Assembly (NCBI GenBank): GCA_024398595.1
Contig: JAKSIX010000019.1
Coordinates: forward strand, 1 to 41,357
Source of the DNA: Bacteroidaceae bacterium
GTDB lineage: Bacteria > Bacteroidota > Bacteroidia > Bacteroidales > Bacteroidaceae
Direction: 5' to 3'
Length of the DNA stretch: 41,357 nt
Part shown: positions 9,223 through 16,967 of the stretch, one piece after another
Layout: each line of letters opens with the position of its first letter
Numbering within the stretch: position 1 is the stretch's first letter
The notes under the pieces: model-generated
Told to the model about the DNA's origin: nothing
Databases searched by the model: none
What the model saw: the letters and a program-made list of their open reading frames with translations, nothing else
Program-made: the position numbers and the translations under genes

Positions 9223-11079
9223 TCAATGTTTAAGTGAACTTTCCATCTGTCCGATGACATTTGCCGCATTCTCGTAAATGTTGTCCATTCTGCCGGAATC
9301 ATCTCCTGGGGCATAACGTGCAAATTCGCAGTCCCCCATCAGTCCTACGAACTTGGATATAAGTTCTTCAGGCACGGACTTTTTCCTGAGTTCGGACTCG
9401 ATATTGTCTTTTGACAGATCCACTACCGGTATGGCCAGCTTATCGCTGATATAACCCCATAGTGCCTTCAGTACCTCATCGTAGAACTCATCCTTCCTGT
9501 TGCTGTTCATCAGCTTGAATGCTGACTTCAGACGGCGGGCAGCAACAGAGTTTGCTTTCTTGCGTTTGGTAAGAACTACATTTGCATTGTCCTTAATACG
9601 TTTTCTGCTTAAAGAAAGGACTATGCACAGTATCAAAAGCGGTGATATGACGAGTATCCAGAAGAGTTTTGAACCATATAGAATCCTGTCGGCCCTGAAG
9701 AGACGGCCGGATGTGGTGTGGAAGCGTACGTCTTGTCCGACATACTTCAAATCTTCCTTGCTGACATATCCGGTGGCGATTTGCGGAGCATCACTCCCCT
9801 CTCCTTTTTCTACATTGATAACATATTCCTTTGTGCTGAGTGTCTTATAAGTGCCGCTCTTGACATCGAAATACTGGAAGTTCAATGCTGGTATGGTGTA
9901 TTGTCCGGGATGCCTTGGAATTGCAAGATATTCAAAGACTTTGTTGCCGGACTGTCCGGATGTCTTCAATGAGAATCTGTTCTCCACCTTCGGATCATAT
10001 ATGTCGAAATCCTTAGGATATATGATTTCCGGAGTCTTGATAAGTTTCATATTACCTGTTCCTGATACAATGACCTGTATGGTAACAGCTTCGTTGGTCT
10101 TGATATTCTCGCTGCTGATATCTGAACTGATAGAGAACTCTCCTACTCCACCCATGAACGCATCGGTCTTGCCTGACGACGGTAATGGCTTTACGTGTAT
10201 CTTGATAGGGCTGGTAACAAGATTCTTGTTTGTCTCGATATATCTTCCACCGTTGAAGAACATATCAAATATATCGTCGCTCTGCACGGCCTGTGCTATT
10301 GTAGCCTCAAATGATGTGGCTGGTATCTCCAGGTCGCCGGACTGTTGTGGGAACAGCACATACTGACTCCATACGAGTGTCTGGTAGTTCCGTCCGTTGT
10401 AATGCTCCAGCTCAAACTCCTTATTTTGCGGTAATTCTATTTCCTGTACGTGGAAATTCTTCAAATCAGGCATTTTATTGCTGATGGAGCGGAGATTTAC
10501 AAGACTATAGACCTTGAATGTCAGCAGGAAGGCCTCCTGTTCGTAAACGTCTGTCTTGCTGACTATTGCACGCATGAATAAATCTGAACCGGATATGTTG
10601 CCATTGCCTGAACCTTGCAATTGGCTTTGTGCATTCTGTTGGGTGGTTCCGGAATTCTGATTCTGCGAGCCCTGTGCCTGCTGGTTATCGTCTCTCGGCA
10701 GTACCTTTATTTTTACAGAATTGGATGTGTATGTATTATTTCCAACCTCAATGGTTGCTCCCGGTATGGTATATTCGCCTTCCTCCAATCCTACCAGAAT
10801 ATATGTGTAGGTTATTGTAGAAGAGGATTCCATTTTACCGTTTATGATAGTAGTGCTGCTCCTTGTGGATTGGCTTGGACCTGACAGGACTGAAAGCCCG
10901 TCACCGACGGACTGGAGTCTCATCTTCTTGGCATTGGAGACATTTACCGTATACGTCAGCCGGAAATTATCTCCCAAGACAACTGCTTTCGGCGCTTGAG
11001 CTGTAAAAACGACATCTGAAGCCGCATTGACGGCTATTACACACAATGTCATTATTATAAGCGAGGCGAATCTTCTCAT
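9223..11079 (-). CDS. batD: BatD: large exported membrane protein of the Bat cluster
   Basis: 618 aa with a signal peptide (MRRFASLIIMTLCVIAVNA), a long beta-rich periplasmic region with several immunoglobulin-like blocks typical of BatD, a single transmembrane helix (about 471-488, LFWILVISPLLILCIVLSL) and a roughly 125-residue cytoplasmic tail rich in Lys/Arg. A Gln/Ser/Asn/Gly-rich linker lies near residues 133-160. The tail (DEFYDEVLKALWGYISDKL ... LSKDNIESEL) resembles the tail of the BatD-like protein at 13909-14988. BatD is thought to work with the vWA proteins BatA/BatB at the inner membrane; the biochemical role is not established. Starts 12 bp after batC. Confidence 0.9.
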   Translation of the reverse strand: MRRFASLIIMTLCVIAVNAASDVVFTAQAPKAVVLGDNFRLTYTVNVSNAKKMRLQSVGDGLSVLSGPSQSTRSSTTIINGKMESSSTITYTYILVGLEEGEYTIPGATIEVGNNTYTSNSVKIKVLPRDDNQQAQGSQNQNSGTTQQNAQSQLQGSGNGNISGSDLFMRAIVSKTDVYEQEAFLLTFKVYSLVNLRSISNKMPDLKNFHVQEIELPQNKEFELEHYNGRNYQTLVWSQYVLFPQQSGDLEIPATSFEATIAQAVQSDDIFDMFFNGGRYIETNKNLVTSPIKIHVKPLPSSGKTDAFMGGVGEFSISSDISSENIKTNEAVTIQVIVSGTGNMKLIKTPEIIYPKDFDIYDPKVENRFSLKTSGQSGNKVFEYLAIPRHPGQYTIPALNFQYFDVKSGTYKTLSTKEYVINVEKGEGSDAPQIATGYVSKEDLKYVGQDVRFHTTSGRLFRADRILYGSKLFWILVISPLLILCIVLSLSRKRIKDNANVVLTKRKKANSVAARRLKSAFKLMNSNRKDEFYDEVLKALWGYISDKLAIPVVDLSKDNIESELRKKSVPEELISKFVGLMGDCEFARYAPGDDSGRMDNIYENAANVIGQMESSLKH

Positions 11080-11091
11080 TGCTTCATTATT

Positions 11092-11847
11092 TTACCAATC
11101 CTTATCAAATGTGCCCTTTGGCTGTACCTGTATGGCTTGTTTTACACGTTCCTGAACATCTTTTTCGTCCTGCATGGCGGCTTGCAGCAACTGCTCGGCG
11201 TTTTCCTTTGACATATCGCTCTCCTGCTGTTCCTGCTGGTTTTGCTGTTCCTGCTGTTCCTGTTGCTGATCTTGATTCTGTTGCTGATTCTGCTGATCTT
11301 CCTTCTGCTGCTCCTGTTGCCGCTCCTGATTCTGTTGTTGCTGATTCTGCTGGTTTTGCTGCTGCTGTTTCAACTGATGCATAGCCAGAGCGAGATTATA
11401 CCGGGTCTCGTGATCATTCGGATTATTTCTCAATGCTTCCTGATATGCGGCTATTGCCTGGGCATAGTTCTGTGCCGCCTGCAGGACAGTACCCATATTG
11501 TGGTATGTCATCGCGGCTTTCTGCTTGAAATCATTCAGCTCTTTTTCTGATGCATTTGAGTCCGATAGTCTTCTGCGTTCAAGTTCCAATGCTGTGGCCG
11601 TTTCCTGGTATTGCTCCATGGCTTCTTTGGCCTTTTGCTGATAAAGGTATGCATTTCCTAAATTGTACCCGGCATTTATATTTGAAGAGTTCTTGTCAAT
11701 AGCCTTCAGGTAGTTTTCCTCTGCTTTTATATAAAGGCTGTCGGAATACAGTTTGTTGCCTTTTCTTACATATTCCCTATCGGTCCTTTGTGCTGACAGA
11801 GCAATCGGAGCAATCAGCACCAGCATCATCAAGAATTTTCTTCTCAT
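11092..11847 (-). CDS. batC: BatC: exported TPR protein with glutamine-rich tract
   Basis: 251 aa. Signal peptide (MRRKFLMMLVLIAPIALSA), TPR units around residues 22-90 and 113-152 (AGYNLGNAYLYQQKAKEAME; YAQAIAAYQEALRNNPNDHE), then an almost pure Gln/Asn/Glu tract at 161-209 and a short conserved-looking tail ending GTFDKDW. TPR-only BatC proteins are partners of BatB in this cluster. The ATG overlaps the batB stop by 4 bp (ATGA), which indicates translational coupling. The Gln tract is coded by mixed CAG/CAA codons, so it is maintained as protein rather than by simple slippage. Confidence 0.9.
   Translation of the reverse strand: MRRKFLMMLVLIAPIALSAQRTDREYVRKGNKLYSDSLYIKAEENYLKAIDKNSSNINAGYNLGNAYLYQQKAKEAMEQYQETATALELERRRLSDSNASEKELNDFKQKAAMTYHNMGTVLQAAQNYAQAIAAYQEALRNNPNDHETRYNLALAMHQLKQQQQNQQNQQQQNQERQQEQQKEDQQNQQQNQDQQQEQQEQQNQQEQQESDMSKENAEQLLQAAMQDEKDVQERVKQAIQVQPKGTFDKDW
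11221..11367 (-). repeat. Low-complexity Gln/Asn/Glu codon tract inside batC
   Basis: Degenerate CAG/CAA/AAT/GAA codon run coding residues 161-209 of BatC. On the plus strand it appears as ctgctgttg-type triplets. It is in-frame and uninterrupted. Such tracts can vary in length between strains. Confidence 0.85.
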
Positions 11848-12884
11848 TTTTCCCCTTCATTTTCAGAGTTGAACAGGCTGATGTTACGCAATCTGGCATT
11901 GCGGCTCTCACTGATGATGAGCTCTATTATCAGAAGTGCCAGAATAATCCATGCGATAATCTGGAACTGCTCATCGAATTCTGTAAATATTGTGGTCTCG
12001 ACATCATCCTTATTAAGATGATCAAGTTCTTTCTGCAATGCTTTCTCTGCGGAGTTTGTGTTATCGACATACATATATGCGCCACCGCCAGCTTCGGCTA
12101 TATCGCGGCACATCTGTTCATTCAAGCGTGTCACGATTACATTTCCGTCCTTGTCCTTACGGAATTCTCCGTTACGGCTACCTGGTATCGGAGTACCTGC
12201 CGGAGAGCCTACTCCAAGCACATACACTACGTGTCCGCTCTCGGCGGCAGCTTTCGCTGCCTCAACTGCTCCAGCCTCGTGGTTTTCACCGTCGGTGATG
12301 ACTATGACAGCCTTTCCTACGCTCTCATTCGGCGTGAAACTCCTGGAAGCCAGAGTCAAGGCTTCCTTGATGTTTGTTCCTTGTCGTGCTACCAATGATG
12401 GAGATATTGATTCAAGGAAAATTTTTGCTGAGATGAAATCGCTTGTAATAGGTAGCTGGACGAATGCATCGCCTGCGAATACGATAAGACCTATTTTATC
12501 GTCCTGAAACTGATCCACAAGATTTGAGATGATACGTTTGGATTTTTCCAGTCTGCTTGGAGCAACATCCTCCGCAAGCATTGAGTTGGAAATGTCAAGA
12601 CAGATTATCGTCTCTATGCCTGAGCGTACTACAGTATCCTGTCTTGAACCGAATTGAGGTCTGGCAAGCAGTATTCCCGATAGTGCAATCGCGGAAAATG
12701 CAAGCCAGAATTTGATTTTCGGACGCATTTCAGACGCATCCGGCATCAACTCACGGATTAACTCATAATCGCCATATTCTCTCAACATCCTTTTACGGCG
12801 AATACTGGAGATTATATGTACCGCAACCAGAACAGGAAGCAGTAACAACATATATAAATATTCCGGATTGGCAAATCTGAACAT
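11844..12884 (-). CDS. batB: BatB: membrane vWA-domain protein
   Basis: 346 aa. N-terminal transmembrane helices (about 8-28 and 57-75), a von Willebrand factor A domain with a full MIDAS metal site (D97-I-S99-N-S101; Thr in RQGTNIKEAL; Asp in VITDGEN), and a C-terminal transmembrane helix (about 312-330). LARPQFG just before the vWA domain is typical of BatA/BatB. The vWA domain is predicted to bind a divalent cation and mediate protein contacts at the inner membrane. MoxR AAA+ ATPases commonly act with vWA proteins, and moxR is the first gene of this cluster. Starts 13 bp after batA. Confidence 0.93.
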   Translation of the reverse strand: MFRFANPEYLYMLLLLPVLVAVHIISSIRRKRMLREYGDYELIRELMPDASEMRPKIKFWLAFSAIALSGILLARPQFGSRQDTVVRSGIETIICLDISNSMLAEDVAPSRLEKSKRIISNLVDQFQDDKIGLIVFAGDAFVQLPITSDFISAKIFLESISPSLVARQGTNIKEALTLASRSFTPNESVGKAVIVITDGENHEAGAVEAAKAAAESGHVVYVLGVGSPAGTPIPGSRNGEFRKDKDGNVIVTRLNEQMCRDIAEAGGGAYMYVDNTNSAEKALQKELDHLNKDDVETTIFTEFDEQFQIIAWIILALLIIELIISESRNARLRNISLFNSENEGEK

Positions 12885-12897
12885 GCTCGCTCCTTTT

Positions 12898-13896
12898 TTA
12901 TGGAATAGTCCTTAATATTGTCTGACGGAGAAGAATGTCTCCAAGCAGGGCCAGCAGCAGTATCCACGCGAACGGCTGGTATGCCTCTTCGTTCCTGCTG
13001 AATTCCTTGACCTGAAGTTTTGTGCGCTCCATCTTGTCTATCTCTTCATATACCTCTTTCAGCTTGCTGTTGCTTGTAGCACGGTAATATTGTCCGTTTG
13101 CTGTCTGGGCAATCTGACGAAGTACATTCTCATCAATCTCAACCGGCACATTTACGTATTGTACACCCATTGAAGTCTGCATAGGGTACGGTGCTGTGCC
13201 ATTTGTGCCGACACCTACCGTATATACCCTGATATCAAAGCTTTTTGCCATCTCGGCGGCGGTCAGTGGCGAAATCTCTCCCCTGTTGTTTGAACCGTCT
13301 GTCAGCAAAATGATTACCTTGGATTTTGCCTTGCTGTCCTTGAGACGGCTGATGGCATTCACCAGTCCCATACCGATTGCGGTACCGTCGTCAATTATTC
13401 CGCGTGCGGCAATATCACTGTTCACGCTATGGAACAGATTCAGCAGGACTGCGTGATCCACGGTAAGCGGACATTGTGTGAATGCCTCTCCTGCGAATAT
13501 TGTCAAGCCGATATTGTCATTAGGCCGACCGTTTATAAATTCCGAAGCCACTAATTTTGCGGCCTCTATTCTGTTCGGCTTCAGGTCCTCGGACAGCATA
13601 CTGGTCGAAACATCCACACAAAGCATTATATCAATACCCTCAATCTCAGTGTTCTGCCAGTTGTCAGTAGTCTGAGGCCTTGCCAGGATTATCGCCAGCA
13701 TGGCCAGGGCAACCATCCTCAGAATAAAGGGAACGTGTATCAGATAGTATTTGTAGCTTTTGGAAACATTCCTGTACGCTCCTGTATCCTGTATCAGCAT
13801 TGTCGCCCCACGTTTCCTGCCCTTCATCACATACCATATTGTGAAAGGTATGATGAGAAGCATCAGAAATAAATATGCGCTGTTTGCAAATATCAT
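12898..13896 (-). CDS. batA: BatA: membrane vWA-domain protein
   Basis: 332 aa, paralogous to BatB. Transmembrane helices at about 6-22, 56-73 and near 312-327; vWA domain with MIDAS residues D95-V-S97-T-S99, Thr in DDGTAIGMGL and Asp in LLTDGSNNRG. The sequence LARPQTTDNWQNTEIEG before the domain is characteristic of BatA. It precedes batB and follows the BatD-like gene by 12 bp. Both vWA proteins here keep complete metal sites, so the pair is likely functional. I infer a role with MoxR in envelope stress or assembly from family knowledge only. Confidence 0.93.
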   Translation of the reverse strand: MIFANSAYLFLMLLIIPFTIWYVMKGRKRGATMLIQDTGAYRNVSKSYKYYLIHVPFILRMVALAMLAIILARPQTTDNWQNTEIEGIDIMLCVDVSTSMLSEDLKPNRIEAAKLVASEFINGRPNDNIGLTIFAGEAFTQCPLTVDHAVLLNLFHSVNSDIAARGIIDDGTAIGMGLVNAISRLKDSKAKSKVIILLTDGSNNRGEISPLTAAEMAKSFDIRVYTVGVGTNGTAPYPMQTSMGVQYVNVPVEIDENVLRQIAQTANGQYYRATSNSKLKEVYEEIDKMERTKLQVKEFSRNEEAYQPFAWILLLALLGDILLRQTILRTIP

Positions 13897-13908
13897 TGTA
13901 AGTCGTAA

Positions 13909-14988
13909 TTAGAAGAACAGATAATAGATTTCCTTAAGTAGCATATAAAGCGTGAAACACGATGCGGCTGCCAGAAGAATCACTCCTGCCAACAATATTG
14001 CCCTCGCCTCCTTGCTGCGCTTCTGCTCAACTACAATTTCCTTTTCCTCGGGTTCCTTTTCGGGTTCTTCCGTATTCATGGTACCTTTTACGAACTCAAT
14101 GGCTGTCAGCAGGTTACGGTCATTTTCACCCAACAGAGGTTTCATCTTTGCGAATTTCACCAAATCGGCTGTTGAGAAAAGTTCGTTCAATTCACTTAAT
14201 GAATCCTTGTCGTCAATCTCTTTAAGGTGACTGATTATCTCATCGGATGTCATTTCAGTCGCATTGAACCCGAAACGCCCGTTCATATACTGGCGAATGG
14301 CATCAGTGAGTTCTGTATAATATCGCTTTGAGTCCTCTCCGTGTGCCAGCTGCTCGGTTCTGATACGTTCAATCTCAGCCAGAGCCACCTCGTGTGCAGG
14401 TTTCTGAGGCTCGACTTTGATTATGCGTATGATAGGCTTGTCATTTTTCCAACTGATGAACAGAAATATCGCTATCACCGCTACTGCGGCGAATATAAGC
14501 AGGTAAAACGTCGCGGACTTTACATCCTGCCATTGCAACGGCTGTTCCATTATGCCCTTCGGACCGAAGAACTGATCTGAATGCAGGGTATCGACATCAA
14601 ACATATAGACCACCAGTGACAGACCGTTATCGGCCTGATACGGCTTGCCGTCAACATCTACCTCGAATGGAGGTATGTAGAAAAATGCCGAGTCAAATGC
14701 CGTAACGGTATAGCTGCGTGTTACAGACATCTTTTTCTTGTGGTCAATGTACTGTGTGTCAGTCAATATGGGAGGAATAATCTCCAGTTTATCTACAATT
14801 GTGTCGCTGAATAATGGAAACGAAATCTGCTGTCCCGCATCGCAGGCGACAGATATATGAATCTGAGTCTGTTCTCCAATCCATATTGCCACAGAGTCAC
14901 ACGATGATTCAACCACGACGCCGGCCTTGGCGCACAGGGATGCAAACGTGATGGCAACTGCTACGAATATTTTGAATAATAATCTCAT
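13909..14988 (-). CDS. BatD-like / DUF4381-like membrane protein
   Basis: 359 aa from the ATG at 14988; an in-frame TTG at 14994 overlaps the preceding stop and is less likely. Signal peptide (MRLLFKIFVAVAITFASLCA), a short beta-rich periplasmic domain, a transmembrane helix (about 160-182), a cytoplasmic helical region (HEVALAEIERIR ... YYTELTDAIRQYMNGRFG ... MTSDEIISHL), a Glu-rich linker and a second transmembrane helix near the C-terminus. The cytoplasmic region resembles the BatD tail, so this looks like a short BatD relative. It sits between the DUF58 gene and batA, the usual position for such proteins in Bacteroidales. Function unknown. Confidence 0.8.
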   Translation of the reverse strand: MRLLFKIFVAVAITFASLCAKAGVVVESSCDSVAIWIGEQTQIHISVACDAGQQISFPLFSDTIVDKLEIIPPILTDTQYIDHKKKMSVTRSYTVTAFDSAFFYIPPFEVDVDGKPYQADNGLSLVVYMFDVDTLHSDQFFGPKGIMEQPLQWQDVKSATFYLLIFAAVAVIAIFLFISWKNDKPIIRIIKVEPQKPAHEVALAEIERIRTEQLAHGEDSKRYYTELTDAIRQYMNGRFGFNATEMTSDEIISHLKEIDDKDSLSELNELFSTADLVKFAKMKPLLGENDRNLLTAIEFVKGTMNTEEPEKEPEEKEIVVEQKRSKEARAILLAGVILLAAASCFTLYMLLKEIYYLFF

Positions 14989-14990
14989 TG

Positions 14991-15860
14991 TCAATTTCTT
15001 ATTGCAAACAATCCCATTAATGCCTTGACATAGTCCTGATCTGTCCTGATAGATACGGAATCTACCCTACTCTTTGTCAATGACTCCCTACGGCGTTCCT
15101 CAGACTCAATCCATTTTCTATGGTGCGCCTCACGTATGGCCTTGGATGATGTGTCAACGTACATATCGCATCCGTTCTCAGCATCCCTTACTTTCATAAG
15201 ACCTACATCCGGCAACTCCACAGCCCTGCGGTCATATACCTGTATGGAGACAACATCGTGTTTCCTGTTTGCTATGGTAAGGGCATTCCTGTAATCGTCA
15301 TCGGTTATGAAATCACTCAATACAAATGCCGTACAGCGTTTCTTGACTGCATTTGTAAGGAATTCCAGTGGTACCGATATGTTTGTACGGGTGCTTTCCG
15401 GCACAAAATCAATCAGTTCCCTGATCAGATACAATATATGCCTGCGTCCTTTCTGAGGCGGTATGTATTTCTCCACTTTGTCGGAAAAGAATACGAGACC
15501 GACCTTGTCGTTATTCTGGATTGCCGCAAATGCAAGAGTGGCGGCAATCTCTGTCACCATATCACGCTTCATACAACCAATCGAGCCGAAATGGAGACTG
15601 TTGGATACATCGACCAACAGCATGACCGTCAGTTCGCGTTCTTCCTCATACACCTTGATGTACGGGCGGTTCATTCTGGCTGTGACATTCCAGTCTATGT
15701 CACGCACATCATCCCCAAACTGATATTCCCGTACCTCGGAGAATGCCATACCATGCCCCTTGAAGGCCGTATGGTATTGTCCTGCGAATATGTTGTTGGA
15801 CAATCCGCGTGTCTTTATCTCAATCTTGCGAACTTTTTTTATCAGCTCACTTGTCTCCAT
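14991..15860 (-). CDS. DUF58-domain protein of the MoxR/Bat cluster
   Basis: 289 aa from ATG 15860 (METSELIKKVRKIEIKTRGL), chosen over an upstream ATG at 15884 that would overlap moxR, because METxE..KKVRxIEIKTR is the usual family start. DUF58 proteins are cytosolic vWA-like proteins encoded next to moxR. Visible motifs: GHGMAFSEVREYQFGDDVRDIDW (contains the conserved RxYxxGDxxRxIxW core) and LLVDVSNS, a DxSxS-type MIDAS. The gene lies 10 bp after moxR and 2 bp before the BatD-like gene. Presumably a partner or adaptor for the MoxR ATPase. Confidence 0.9.
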   Translation of the reverse strand: METSELIKKVRKIEIKTRGLSNNIFAGQYHTAFKGHGMAFSEVREYQFGDDVRDIDWNVTARMNRPYIKVYEEERELTVMLLVDVSNSLHFGSIGCMKRDMVTEIAATLAFAAIQNNDKVGLVFFSDKVEKYIPPQKGRRHILYLIRELIDFVPESTRTNISVPLEFLTNAVKKRCTAFVLSDFITDDDYRNALTIANRKHDVVSIQVYDRRAVELPDVGLMKVRDAENGCDMYVDTSSKAIREAHHRKWIESEERRRESLTKSRVDSVSIRTDQDYVKALMGLFAIRN

Positions 15861-15870
15861 AGACACTTGC

Positions 15871-16866
15871 TCAAGGAACCTCAACCTTATTGAGAATGCG
15901 GCTGATCAGCTCATCGGAACTGACATTGGCAGCTTCTGCCTCGTAGGACAGTCCGATACGGTGACGCAGTACATCGTGTGCGATGGCGCGTACATCCTCC
16001 GGAACGACATAGCCTCTGCGCTTGATGAAGGCGTATGCACGTGATGCCAGTGCCAGATTGATGGATGCACGTGGAGAACCGCCGAATGAGATGAGTTCCT
16101 TTATCTCCTTCAGACCATATTTTTCCGGATAGCGTGTTGCAAACACAATATCAGTAATGTACTGCTCGATTTTCTCGTCAAGATATACCATCTCGACTAC
16201 GGCTCTTGCATTCAGGATGTCGTCAGTCTTCATCACAGGGCGGATTGTACCTACCTCATGATGAATCTGCTGATGGATTATCTTCTTCTCCTCATCCAGT
16301 TTCGGGTAATCGATGATAGCCTTGAGCATAAAACGGTCAACCTGAGCCTCCGGCAGCGGATAAGTACCTTCCTGCTCTATAGGATTCTGTGTAGCCAGTA
16401 CGAGGAATGGCTTTGGCAGTGCAAATGTTTCCTTGCCAAGTGTTACCTGACGCTCCTGCATAGCTTCAAGCAGTGCGCTCTGCACCTTGGCAGGTGCGCG
16501 GTTTATTTCATCGGCCAGAATGAAGTTGGCAAACACAGGACCTTTCTTTACCTGGAATGTCTCGTCTTTCTGACTGTAAATCATTGTTCCTACCACATCG
16601 GCAGGCAACAGGTCAGGGGTGAACTGTATTCTGCTGAAACTGGCATCAATAAGTGAAGCCAAAGTCTTGATTGCAAGTGTCTTGGCCAAGCCGGGCACAC
16701 CTTCAAGGATAATATGTCCATCGGAAAGAAGTCCAATCAACAATGATTCTACAAGGTGTTTCTGGCCGATTATCACCTGATCCATTCCGGCCATCAGGTT
16801 AGTTACAAACGCGCTTTGACTCTCTATACGCCCGTTTAATTCCCTAATATCGAAATTCTCGCTCAT
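15871..16866 (-). CDS. MoxR-family AAA+ ATPase, first gene of bat operon
   Basis: 331 aa, normal MoxR length. Walker A GVPGLAKT (about 76-83), Walker B ILADEINRAPAKVQSALLEA with catalytic DE, the MQERQVT strand, sensor-1 region LATQNPIEQEGTYPLPEAQ and the DRF arginine region. MoxR ATPases act as chaperones in metal insertion or complex assembly, usually with vWA-domain partners, here DUF58, BatA and BatB. The following genes are closely packed on the same strand, which makes this the promoter-proximal gene of a nine-gene operon. Confidence 0.95.
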   Translation of the reverse strand: MSENFDIRELNGRIESQSAFVTNLMAGMDQVIIGQKHLVESLLIGLLSDGHIILEGVPGLAKTLAIKTLASLIDASFSRIQFTPDLLPADVVGTMIYSQKDETFQVKKGPVFANFILADEINRAPAKVQSALLEAMQERQVTLGKETFALPKPFLVLATQNPIEQEGTYPLPEAQVDRFMLKAIIDYPKLDEEKKIIHQQIHHEVGTIRPVMKTDDILNARAVVEMVYLDEKIEQYITDIVFATRYPEKYGLKEIKELISFGGSPRASINLALASRAYAFIKRRGYVVPEDVRAIAHDVLRHRIGLSYEAEAANVSSDELISRILNKVEVP

Positions 16867-16907
16867 ATTTATGTTTTTTATCTCGTTCTTGTCCCGTTGA
16901 GTGCCTT

Positions 16908-16943
16908 CAAAATTACAATAATACTGAATGATGTATTTTCAAA
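16908..16943 (-). promoter_or_regulatory. Candidate promoter of the bat operon
   Basis: Minus-strand TAATTTTG (16908-16915) is a full TAnnTTTG match. A TTTG lies at 16940-16943, but the 24-bp spacing is longer than the usual 19-21. The implied leader of moxR is about 38 nt. The -33 overlaps the T-run of the upstream terminator. Confidence 0.4.
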
Positions 16944-16964
16944 AAAAACTTAAATTGTTTTAAG
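16941..16964 (-). terminator. Terminator after the HU-LysM gene
   Basis: Minus strand: CTTAAA / TTTAAG 6-bp stem (16959-16964 and 16949-16954) with a 4-nt loop, followed by eight T. The stem is A/T only and therefore weak, but the T-run and position right after the last gene of the rpmB-ftsY-rimO operon fit an intrinsic terminator. Confidence 0.6.
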
Positions 16965-16967
16965 AAG

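Noticed and set aside
11221-11367. Possible CRISPR or tandem DNA repeat
   Set aside because: The repetition is codon-level (Gln/Asn/Glu) inside batC with no spacers or regular unit.
15258-15893. 211-codon plus-strand open frame across DUF58
   Set aside because: Antisense shadow; the DUF58 and MoxR frames explain the region fully.
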